Notes under the pieces: generated by a model
Database searches by the model: none
Seen by the model: only the letters and a program-made list of their open reading frames with translations
What the model was told of the DNA's origin: nothing
Shown here: one piece after another, positions 1-6,741 of the stretch
Layout: every line of letters begins with the position of its first letter
How positions within the stretch are numbered: position 1 is the stretch's first letter
Made by a program: the position numbers and the translations under genes
DNA from: Firmicutes bacterium UBA4845
Lineage (GTDB): Bacteria > Bacillota > Clostridia > Tissierellales > Sedimentibacteraceae
DNA length: 7,232 nt
NCBI GenBank assembly: GCA_002399975.1
Contig: DHER01000093.1
Span: 1-7,232 of the forward strand
Direction: 5' to 3'

Positions 1-5
1 CATAA

Positions 6-18
6 CTGTCCGGAGAAA
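6..18 (+). repeat. Left terminal inverted repeat of the IS
   Basis: CTGTCCGGAGAAA here is the exact reverse complement of 1305-1317. It ends two bases before the transposase stop codon (21-23). The match decays straight after these 13 bases. Outside it, CAT at 1-3 pairs with ATG at 1320-1322, with two mismatched positions between, so the true end may lie up to five bases further out. Confidence 0.85.
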
Positions 19-20
19 TT

Positions 21-1190
21 TTACCATAATGAAAGTTGATCAACGTGCTCTGCCTCCGGAGCATTAACACAGAGCGTAGGTTGATTGAATATATCACTGA
101 TATTTCCTCTTTTAAAGAGGATCTGTCCGATAGAGTTTGAGATTGTATGAAGACTTGGTTCCAACATAAATCGCTTCTTTGCTATGATAAGCAAAAGATA
201 ATCACATATGGCAATCCATATCTGTGTGAAAACTGCATTCATAGAGGTACCATAGAAGGTCTTAACATGGAGGTGCTGCTTTATCCATTTGAAAAACAGT
301 TCAATTTGCCATCTTTCCCTATACAGATCGGCGATTGTCAGTGCCTCCAGCAGGAAGTTGTTAGACAAGAATCTATATACGATACCGGTGCTGAAATCTT
401 CATATATGACGAGCCTGAGAGTGTCGGGGTACTTGCTGGAGGTTTTTACGGCCGTCAGTCGTATCGTTTGATCAGAGATCAGGCCTGCATCCGGGTCAAC
501 TTTGCTACGTCCCAGGATCTCATATACCATGTTGTCTTTTGCCCTGGTGACAAAGTAGGCATTCTTGAGATGAAAGTGCTTGTAAAGTGCATCAAATTTC
601 ACATATCCTTTGTCCATCAGGTAGTATGCGTTAGACTCGACGGGGATTTTGTCCATGACCTTCGAATCATGAACCCGACCGTCAGTAAGACGGACGAATG
701 TCGGAATAGAGCCTCTGAGATCCATCAGCGTATGCATTTTGAACGCACCTCTACCATGATGGAAAGTGGCCCACGGGCAAAGTTTGAGACACAATTCGAT
801 GGTACTGCTGTCAAAGGCATAAACCATCTCGTCAAGATCGACACGAAGCTTCTGGTCGGCATAAAGTTTCTTTGCCTCACGTATCAAAACTTGAGCAAAG
901 TCCTGATAAATATGCCAATTCTTATTCTCATTAGCTTCTGCAAGCGTGGACCTGGGCATTGCCTTAAGCCCAGATCTGTAGAGGTCCTGAGTGCAGAGGT
1001 TGAGGGTTGTTTCAATGTCTCTCAGGCCGGAACGGTCGGTGAACTGGGCAAAACTCATCACCATGAACTGATCACGGCATTTGAACTTTATAGAGTGTCT
1101 GTCGCCCTTGTAGCGGTCGACACATTTCTTAAACTCATATTCATTAACAAGAGACATAATTTGTGCAAAGATTGTTTTTCCTTTATTCAT
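21..1190 (-). CDS. IS4-family DDE transposase with N-terminal DUF4372 domain
   Basis: This enzyme cuts and rejoins the ends of its own insertion sequence. From the ATG at 1188-1190 it is 389 residues, normal for the family. The first 60 or so residues, beginning MNKGKTIFAQ, match the DUF4372 domain that precedes the catalytic core in this IS4 subgroup. The RNase-H-like DDE core follows. The first aspartate is probably D127 in AFDSSTI, the second D193 in YLMDKGYV, and the IS4 signature Y-(2)-R-(3)-E-(6)-K is complete as Y290, R293, E297 and K304. The frame stays open to a GTG at 1221-1223, which would add 11 residues. I prefer the ATG because family members usually begin near MN.GKT.FAQ and because a promoter-like element overlaps the GTG. 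The gene points away from the susC-like gene. The long plus-strand frame opposite it is only its antisense shadow. Confidence 0.93.
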   Translation of the reverse strand: MNKGKTIFAQIMSLVNEYEFKKCVDRYKGDRHSIKFKCRDQFMVMSFAQFTDRSGLRDIETTLNLCTQDLYRSGLKAMPRSTLAEANENKNWHIYQDFAQVLIREAKKLYADQKLRVDLDEMVYAFDSSTIELCLKLCPWATFHHGRGAFKMHTLMDLRGSIPTFVRLTDGRVHDSKVMDKIPVESNAYYLMDKGYVKFDALYKHFHLKNAYFVTRAKDNMVYEILGRSKVDPDAGLISDQTIRLTAVKTSSKYPDTLRLVIYEDFSTGIVYRFLSNNFLLEALTIADLYRERWQIELFFKWIKQHLHVKTFYGTSMNAVFTQIWIAICDYLLLIIAKKRFMLEPSLHTISNSIGQILFKRGNISDIFNQPTLCVNAPEAEHVDQLSLW

Positions 1191-1222
1191 AGCCTGCAGA
1201 ATGTGGTTCAAATGCCGATTCA

Positions 1223-1230
1223 CAAAACTA
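1223..1230 (-). promoter_or_regulatory. Candidate -7 promoter element of the transposase
   Basis: Read on the minus strand, these bases are TAGTTTTG, an exact match to the Bacteroidota -7 consensus TAnnTTTG. Transcription would begin a few bases downstream, around 1215-1218, giving a leader of about 25-30 bases before the ATG at 1190 and excluding the GTG at 1223 from the message. The upstream -33 box is weak: a T-rich TTTTTCG lies at about the right distance but TTTG is not exact. The assignment rests on one eight-base motif in AT-rich sequence. Confidence 0.4.
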
Positions 1231-1304
1231 TGATTTCTAATCGAAAAATAATTTTATCCTTATAATATATTGAAATTTAAATTAATAAACCATGTCTGAG
1301 AATT

Positions 1305-1317
1305 TTTCTCCGGACAG
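1305..1317 (-). repeat. Right terminal inverted repeat of the IS
   Basis: TTTCTCCGGACAG is the exact reverse complement of 6-18. It marks the transposase-upstream end of the element. The 31 bases after it lead directly to the start of the remnant ORF at 1349, so the element sits immediately in front of that remnant. Confidence 0.85.
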
Positions 1318-1348
1318 CAATGAATTTTTTGAAATAATCTATAAAGAG

Positions 1349-1456
1349 ATGAAATACAATATTCACATAAAAAAGCCAACCATGAAAGGAATCCTTCAAA
1401 ATTGCATCTCACTCCTGATGGTTTTTAATGTAATAAGCTGTTTATCAGTCGTATAA
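1349..1456 (+). pseudogene. Possible decayed 5' end of a secreted or outer-membrane protein gene
   Basis: This is an unrecognised 35-codon frame from ATG 1349 to TAA 1454. It encodes a basic N-terminus (MKYNIHIKKPTMKG), then a hydrophobic run (about residues 15-35) containing VISC at residues 28-31, which fits a lipoprotein box. That is the layout of a bacterial export signal, and an MKxxxHxKKPTMKG-like lead-in resembles the N-termini of some Bacteroidota SusC-type proteins (recollection, not a search). Nothing mature follows. Past an eight-A run at 1455-1462, another frame continues for about 25 more codons (NVDSTIKIIFDKENSNLALSS) to a TAA at 1534, as expected after a frameshift. It could instead be chance coding in AT-rich DNA or a tiny lipoprotein. 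Confidence 0.3.
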
Positions 1457-1520
1457 AAAAAACAAAAACAAATGTTGATTCTACCATTAAAATTATTTTT
1501 GACAAGGAAAACTCTAATTT

Positions 1521-1670
1521 AGCGTTGTCCAGTTAATGGGAGGGGATCAGAGACGGATATGGGAAATGATATCGATGATGCAAAAAGGGGTAGCTTACAC
1601 TGGCAGCTAAAGGCTGATTTTTGCCTTACCGACAGTCGGATCCATCTACACACTCATGTTCCTCTCAACA
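1521..1670. mobile_element. GC-rich island, possible solo end or remnant of another IS
   Basis: By hand count these 150 bases are about 47% G+C, against about 16% in the bases just downstream (1741-1920). The island starts abruptly near GTTGTCCAGTTAATGGGAGG (1524-1543) and fades around 1670. All three minus-strand frames carry stops, and no intact ORF or RNA gene is visible. It contains the small palindrome CCGACAGTCGG (1629-1639). Sharp borders, foreign composition and absence of a gene suggest the non-coding end of an insertion sequence left behind by deletion or recombination. I could not match it to either IS in the window, and the family is unknown. Confidence 0.3.
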
Positions 1671-2054
1671 TAAATGCCAAAACTATTAGTAACAATATCA
1701 TAATTCAAAGTAATATAAATTAAAATAGCTGTATTTTTGTTGAAATAAAATGAGCATATATTGTTTCATTCAACTACGTTAATTTTTTTTTTAAAATAAC
1801 CTTTAATGACATATTCTTCATATAGCTGCAATTATATTTTCAATTTTCAATAATTAAAAATGCCTATTATATGATTAATTATATTTTTTTAATTTATTTT
1901 TTTCAAATTACTAAATCTAAATACTATTCCAATTACTTCTAATAAAAATATCATGAAAAAAAGATCAACTCTTTCTTTATATATTATTATTTAATGCATT
2001 AAAATAATGTCAGTTCTATCTTATATCTATCAATAATTTTAATAAATAACTTTA
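1671..2054 (+). other. AT-rich gene-free leader upstream of the susC-like gene
   Basis: No gene, tRNA or recognisable riboswitch is visible. The stretch is extremely AT-rich, with many A and T tracts including ten T at 1783-1792. One exact TAnnTTTG match (TATTTTTG, 1732-1739) could be a -7 promoter element for the operon, giving a leader of about 300 bases, but no -33 TTTG box stands at the right distance and such a motif is expected by chance here. A 13-codon frame at 1953 (MKKRSTLSLYIII) is probably also chance. The promoter of the transporter operon should lie here or in the island upstream, but I cannot locate it reliably. Confidence 0.45.
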
Positions 2055-5000
2055 ATGACTATGCATTTACTAAAAAAAATTTCATGCCTTTTGATTACTA
2101 TTAGTTTGGTACAAACTATAATAGTAAGTAATTCAGTGTTTGGTATGACTGAAGTTATTAACGAACTTCAGCAAGATACCAGAACAATTACAGGTCGTGT
2201 TGAGAGTTCAGATGGAGAATCATTACCTGGTGTTACTGTAGTTTTACCAGGAACTTCACAAGGAACAATAACTGATGCGGAAGGTAATTTCACATTAATA
2301 GTACCATCAAATGCACTAACACTACATTTTTCGTTTATTGGAATGATAGCACAAGATGTTAACATTTCAGGCAGGAATTCAATTAATGTAGTCATGAATG
2401 AAGATACAATTGGATTAGATGAAGTTGTAGCTGTAGGATATGGCTCACTTCAAAGAAACAAGGTTTCCACATCAATTGTCTCAATTGCACCTGAAGACAT
2501 TAAAGATCAGCTAACCAATTCTTTGGAGAATTCTTTAGAAGGCAAAATTGCTGGTGTCAGCATTCAACAGGGTTCTGGTGCCCCTGGAGGAGGATCTACC
2601 ATTAAAGTAAGAGGAAGTGGCTCTATTGGAGCAGGGAGTGATCCTTTAGTGGTAGTCGACGGAATTCCCATGCAAAATATTTTTGATAAAGAAAGATCCC
2701 CACTTGCAATGTTAGATCAATCTGATATAGAATCCATTCAAATTCTCAAAGATGTTTCAGCCACAGCAATTTATGGATCTCGTGGTTCAAATGGAGTAAT
2801 ACTTATTTCAACAAAATCAGGAAAAACAGGAAAAACAGAAATCACATTTGATGTAAGAGGAGGTGTACAGCAAATTATACCAAAGGAAAAACTTGATTTA
2901 ATGAATGCAGAGGAATTTGCAACATGGAGATTGGAGAATGCTCAAGACTATGCAAATTTTTATGGAGAAGAATTTAACATAGAAAATGTCGCGTTAGAAT
3001 ATCGAAATCCGGAATATTGGAGGAACAAAGGAACTGACTGGCAGGATGTAATGACACGTATAGCACCTCAACAATCATATAATTTAAGTGTGTCACATGG
3101 TACTGATAATTATGTTGGATATTTCTCTATGGGATACACTCATGATGAAGGAGCAGTTGTCGAAACCAATTTCAAACGTTTAAATTTTCGAGCTAATATG
3201 GATTATACACCTATGAAATTTCTAAAAGTTGGATTAAAACTTAATCCAACTATAAGAATGTGGGGGAATCGTGTTGGGGGCAACAGAGAAGATGTATATG
3301 GTAATGCTATAATGAGTCCACCACTTGATGGACCATTTTTAGATGATGTGCCAAACGAACAGCCTGAGTATTTCGATGGTAAGTATGATACAAATATTAA
3401 TTCCAGCGGTACATTTAATTTTACAAATTCTTTATATGACTTAAAGAAACAAGTTAGAAATGACCAAAGCTTTGACTTAAGTGTACAACCATATTTGCAA
3501 ATTATGCCTTTAGATGGAGTTACTATTCGATCTCAATTGAGTTTGCAATGGGCTCAAAGTTTTAATGAATATTTTAAACCATCTACAGTTAACACTGGTT
3601 GGTCTCTTCCACCAATTGAACCTTCTGGATCATATAATACTGGAAGATCATTTAATTGGATTTTTGAAAATACTCTTAATTATGAAAAAACGATTGATAA
3701 ACATTCGTTTTCAGGTTTAGTTGGGTATACAATGGAACATTACAACTATTATGGGAGTTCACTGAATGGTAGTAAGTTCCCTGGTGATGAAATAAAAACT
3801 TTAAATGCAGCTGACCAATATTCGGGAAGTAGTGTAGAAACGAATTGGTCTTTGTTGTCTTCTTTATTTCGTTTATCATATGATTATAATGTTAAGTACC
3901 TAATGACGTTAACACTAAGAAGAGATGGTAGCTCTCGCTTCGGAGCTGATAGAAGGTGGGGATATTTCCCATCCGCTTCAGTTGGTTGGAACATCAGTAA
4001 AGAAGACTTTTTCCCCAGTTCTGACTGGCTAACTAATTTAAAACTAAGATCTAGTTATGGAACCAGTGGAAACAATAACATAGGAGATTATACTTGGCAC
4101 TCACTGCTTGGAGCAAATAATTATTCATTGGGTGGACAAATAGCTTCTGGGCAAATTTTAACAGGGATGGAGAATCGTAATCTAAGCTGGGAAAAATCAA
4201 CTGAAATAAACGCTGGACTAGATTTAATTCTTTGGTCTGGTAGACTTAATTTCATTTTTGATTTTTATAATAAAACCACAGAAGACATGCTTTGGCAAGT
4301 GCCAATTCCAATTTCTTCAGGATTTAGTTCAACTATGCAAAATATTGGAGAAATAAGAAATAGAGGTGTAGAGTTTTCAATTAATTCAGTTAATATAGCG
4401 AATAATGATTTTACCTGGTCAACAGATTTTAACATTTCATTCAATAGGAACAAAGTTTTGAATTTAGGGCCTTTAGGAGATATAAAAACTTATGTAGGTT
4501 ACGAAGGTCAATGGCAGATTACCCAAGTAGGCCATCCTATGGCTATGTTTTATGGTTGGAAAAGTCTAGGAATTCTAAATGATTGGGAGGATGTTGAAAA
4601 TAATGTAATCCTTCCTGGTCAATTACCTGGAACTCCACATTGGTACAATGCAGACGGAAATGACATAATTGATGAAAGAGATAGAATTATTATTGGTAAC
4701 CCCCATCCAAAATTTAGAGGAGGCATGAATAATCAATTTATCTTTAAAAATTTTGATTTAAATATTTCAACAAGTTTTGCATATGATTTTGATGTCTATG
4801 CAGGATTAGAAGCTAGTGTGATAAATTTGGATGGTATTTTTAACGTTTCGAAAGAAGTAAAAGAACGTTGGCGATCACCTGAAATACCTGGGAATGGAAG
4901 AATTGCATCATCATTTCATCAATCATATATAGATCGTGAGGGTAATTCAGATTTTGTTTACAACACATCATTTTTAAAAGTACAAAATATTAGTCTTGGT

Positions 5001-5198
5001 TATACATTTAATAATATAAAAGATGTTAGATCATTACGACTATCACTTTCAGCACAGAACCCATTTCTATTTACAAACTATAAATACGGGAATCCAGACA
5101 TAAATCTATACGGAAACAGTTCGACTATGCTTAATTATGACCGTTATGACTACCCATTGACACAGTCAATTGAAATTGGTTTAAGTTTAACTCTATAA
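2055..5198 (+). CDS. SusC-like TonB-dependent outer-membrane transporter
   Basis: This is the barrel half of a SusC/SusD nutrient importer. It takes a ligand delivered by the SusD-like lid across the outer membrane, powered by TonB-ExbBD. The 1047 residues are a normal length. In order: a signal peptide (about 1-30, basic MTMHLLKK then a hydrophobic stretch); a carboxypeptidase-regulatory-like domain (about 43-118, TITGRVESSDGESLPGVTV); the family junction LDEVVAVGYG (121-130); a plug (about 130-255) with VRGSGSIGAGSDPLVVVDGIP and LKDVSATAIYGSRGSNGVI; and a barrel with RRDGSSRFGADRRWGYFPSA (622-641), NLSWEKS (709-715) and an acidic loop NADGNDIIDERD (865-876) before GNPHPKFRGG, probably calcium-binding. 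No STN domain precedes the plug, so sigma/anti-sigma signalling is not indicated. ATG 2055 is used; ATG 2061 is equally possible. There is no Shine-Dalgarno sequence, as usual in the phylum. It ends GLSLTL, with leucine rather than the common aromatic. The substrate is unknown. Confidence 0.96.
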   Translation: MTMHLLKKISCLLITISLVQTIIVSNSVFGMTEVINELQQDTRTITGRVESSDGESLPGVTVVLPGTSQGTITDAEGNFTLIVPSNALTLHFSFIGMIAQDVNISGRNSINVVMNEDTIGLDEVVAVGYGSLQRNKVSTSIVSIAPEDIKDQLTNSLENSLEGKIAGVSIQQGSGAPGGGSTIKVRGSGSIGAGSDPLVVVDGIPMQNIFDKERSPLAMLDQSDIESIQILKDVSATAIYGSRGSNGVILISTKSGKTGKTEITFDVRGGVQQIIPKEKLDLMNAEEFATWRLENAQDYANFYGEEFNIENVALEYRNPEYWRNKGTDWQDVMTRIAPQQSYNLSVSHGTDNYVGYFSMGYTHDEGAVVETNFKRLNFRANMDYTPMKFLKVGLKLNPTIRMWGNRVGGNREDVYGNAIMSPPLDGPFLDDVPNEQPEYFDGKYDTNINSSGTFNFTNSLYDLKKQVRNDQSFDLSVQPYLQIMPLDGVTIRSQLSLQWAQSFNEYFKPSTVNTGWSLPPIEPSGSYNTGRSFNWIFENTLNYEKTIDKHSFSGLVGYTMEHYNYYGSSLNGSKFPGDEIKTLNAADQYSGSSVETNWSLLSSLFRLSYDYNVKYLMTLTLRRDGSSRFGADRRWGYFPSASVGWNISKEDFFPSSDWLTNLKLRSSYGTSGNNNIGDYTWHSLLGANNYSLGGQIASGQILTGMENRNLSWEKSTEINAGLDLILWSGRLNFIFDFYNKTTEDMLWQVPIPISSGFSSTMQNIGEIRNRGVEFSINSVNIANNDFTWSTDFNISFNRNKVLNLGPLGDIKTYVGYEGQWQITQVGHPMAMFYGWKSLGILNDWEDVENNVILPGQLPGTPHWYNADGNDIIDERDRIIIGNPHPKFRGGMNNQFIFKNFDLNISTSFAYDFDVYAGLEASVINLDGIFNVSKEVKERWRSPEIPGNGRIASSFHQSYIDREGNSDFVYNTSFLKVQNISLGYTFNNIKDVRSLRLSLSAQNPFLFTNYKYGNPDINLYGNSSTMLNYDRYDYPLTQSIEIGLSLTL

Positions 5199-5208
5199 TT
5201 TTTTTATT

Positions 5209-6681
5209 ATGAAAAGAATAATATATTTTTTAATTGTAATATCGCTTTTAGGTTGTAGTGAATTTTTAGATGAACAGCCAATAAGCAATATGAGCTTGGG
5301 TGAATTTTATGAAACAGAGGTTCATTTTGAACAAGCAATGAATGGTGCTTATAAAACTTTACATGGTGTTTATTCAGGTGAAAGTGGAAGGGGAGCTGTA
5401 TCAAATTTTTCAGAGATACGTTCAGATAATTCAACTTATCAGTACAACCCAGTACATCAAGGCTGGTATGAAATATGGGATATCGATAAATTTTTAGTCG
5501 TATCATCAAACCAAGCAGTAAGATGGACTTGGAATGCAACATACCAAGGGATCGGAACCTGTAATTTAATACTTCATTTTTTAGAAGATAAAGATTTTGA
5601 AAATAAAAATAGAATTGAAGCTGAAGCAAAATTTTTACGTGCACTTTACTACTTTCATTTGGTTAAGAATTTTGGTGACATACCTTTAGTTACCACAAAA
5701 GTGGAATCCATGGAAGAAGCATTTTCACTTAATAAAAGAACCCCAAAAGAATTAGTATATGACCAAATATTATCAGATTTAAATTTTTCAAAAGAATATT
5801 TGCCACTTAATTATTCTGGTAATCTGATCGGTAAAGCAACCAGAGGAGCTGCGAAAACTTTACTCGCAAAAGTTTTAATGTGGAAAGATGATTACTCTGG
5901 AGCTGTAAAAGAATTAGAAGAAATCATTAATGAAAATCAATATAGTCTTCTTAATGAATATGAAAACGTTTTTGATATTAATAATGAGAATAATGAAGAA
6001 ATTATTTTCTCAGTACAATATTTGGAGGGTCCGTATGGTTTAGCAAGTATCTTTATGTATAATTTCTTACCTTATAATATTGGCAAAGATAAACTCCCAT
6101 TCCAAAATGGAGACAATTTTGGAATTAATATTCCAACAGAAGATTTAATTAATTCATTTGAGGAAAATGACCAAAGATTAAAAATGATTGATACCTCTTT
6201 CGTTTTTAAGGGTTACGAACATTTAGGAGTATATAAAGGTTCAATTGTTCCATTCAGTCTTAAATTTAATGATATGGGACATTCACAGCGCATGAATACA
6301 GGTACTAATTTTAATGTATTTCGTTACCCTCATGTATTACTTATGTTGGCTGAATGCTATTTGAGAGTAGGAGGCGGAGATCCAGTTCCTTTAGTGAATT
6401 CTGTTAGAAACCGTGCAGGTTTGGATGATCTAAATAATGTTACTCTAGATGATATTATACATGAAAGAAGAGTAGAATTTCATTGTGAAGATGATCGATG
6501 GGATGTACTTGTTAGAACTGGGAAAGTTTTTGAGATAATGAAAGCCCATGGCGAAAGAGAAAAAAATCGAAGAAGTGATTTTTCAAACGATTCTTTTGAA
6601 GAGATAAAAATTCTTCTTCCTATTCCATCCACAGTAATTGAAAGAGATCCTACAATTCAACAAAACGAAGAATATTTGTAG
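5209..6681 (+). CDS. SusD/RagB-like surface nutrient-binding lipoprotein
   Basis: This is the partner of the SusC-like barrel, a helical lipoprotein that sits as a lid on it at the cell surface and binds the substrate. The 490 residues are full length. A lipoprotein signal (MKRIIYFLIVISLLGC) puts the lipidated cysteine at C16, followed by SEFLDEQP, typical of SusD N-termini and acidic as expected for surface export. The N-terminal SusD-like region (about 19-220) carries AEAKFLRALYYFHLVKNFGDIPLVT (138-162), the usual TPR-type helix and GD.PLVT turn. The C-terminal SusD/RagB domain (about 270-490) shows AECYLRVGGGDP, VNSVRNRAGL (397-406), IIHERRVEFHCEDDRWDVLVRTGK (416-439) and the closing ILLPIPSTVIERDPTIQQNEEY. 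It starts 10 bp after the transporter stop, so the two are surely co-transcribed. The stop codon lies inside a long palindrome. Ligand specificity cannot be read from sequence; these proteins mostly bind glycans. Confidence 0.96.
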   Translation: MKRIIYFLIVISLLGCSEFLDEQPISNMSLGEFYETEVHFEQAMNGAYKTLHGVYSGESGRGAVSNFSEIRSDNSTYQYNPVHQGWYEIWDIDKFLVVSSNQAVRWTWNATYQGIGTCNLILHFLEDKDFENKNRIEAEAKFLRALYYFHLVKNFGDIPLVTTKVESMEEAFSLNKRTPKELVYDQILSDLNFSKEYLPLNYSGNLIGKATRGAAKTLLAKVLMWKDDYSGAVKELEEIINENQYSLLNEYENVFDINNENNEEIIFSVQYLEGPYGLASIFMYNFLPYNIGKDKLPFQNGDNFGINIPTEDLINSFEENDQRLKMIDTSFVFKGYEHLGVYKGSIVPFSLKFNDMGHSQRMNTGTNFNVFRYPHVLLMLAECYLRVGGGDPVPLVNSVRNRAGLDDLNNVTLDDIIHERRVEFHCEDDRWDVLVRTGKVFEIMKAHGEREKNRRSDFSNDSFEEIKILLPIPSTVIERDPTIQQNEEYL

Positions 6682-6741
6682 TAATAATAAAAGAACTTGT
6701 GTGTAATTAATTACACACAAGTTCTTTTATTATTACTACAA
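6676..6741. terminator. Perfect 66-bp palindrome, probable bidirectional terminator
   Basis: Bases 6676-6708 are the exact reverse complement of 6709-6741: 33-bp arms, no mismatch and no spacer, centred on AATTAATT. The left arm begins in the last codon of the susD-like gene (TTG TAG) and continues through repeated TAA triplets. In RNA it would fold into a long hairpin around GAACTTGTGTGTAATT, with a T-rich 3' side (TTCTTTTATTATTA) on both strands. Its place between two convergent genes fits a shared terminator for the transporter operon and the right-hand transposase. The length and perfection exceed those of a usual terminator, so a duplication or assembly fold-back should also be considered. 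Confidence 0.6.

Larger units (their letters stand above)
6..1317 (-). mobile_element. Complete IS4-type insertion sequence
   Basis: This is a transposon of about 1.3 kb made of one transposase gene between short inverted ends. The outer 13 bases (CTGTCCGGAGAAA) match perfectly at both ends. The similarity may reach further out, because the next bases read CATAA on the left and, reversed, CATTG on the right, so the element could span 1-1322. The transposase stop codon lies only three bases inside the left repeat and its start lies about 115 bp inside the right repeat, a compact layout normal for IS elements. No target-site duplication can be assessed, because at most five bases of left flank are visible and they are not repeated just right of the element. 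G+C content looks higher than in the flanking DNA. The reading frame is intact, so the element may be active. Confidence 0.85.

Noticed and set aside
147..1265. Long plus-strand open frame of 372 codons opposite the left transposase
   Set aside because: It is the antisense shadow of a clearly recognised transposase. The product has no family features and the frame crosses the promoter region of the real gene.
1953..1994. Thirteen-codon frame MKKRSTLSLYIII upstream of and in frame with the susC-like gene
   Set aside because: Several stops separate it from the transporter, and very short frames with Ile and Lys runs are expected by chance in DNA this AT-rich. No attenuator-like hairpin follows.
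1671..2054. CRISPR array, tRNA or riboswitch in the gene-free region
   Set aside because: No regularly spaced direct repeats, no cloverleaf-like GC-bearing segment and no recognisable riboswitch core are visible; the sequence is mostly A/T tracts.
5207..5644. Minus-strand frame of 145 codons within the susD-like gene
   Set aside because: It lies wholly opposite strongly conserved SusD coding sequence, and its leucine-, phenylalanine- and histidine-rich product looks like reverse-complement translation of AT-rich codons.
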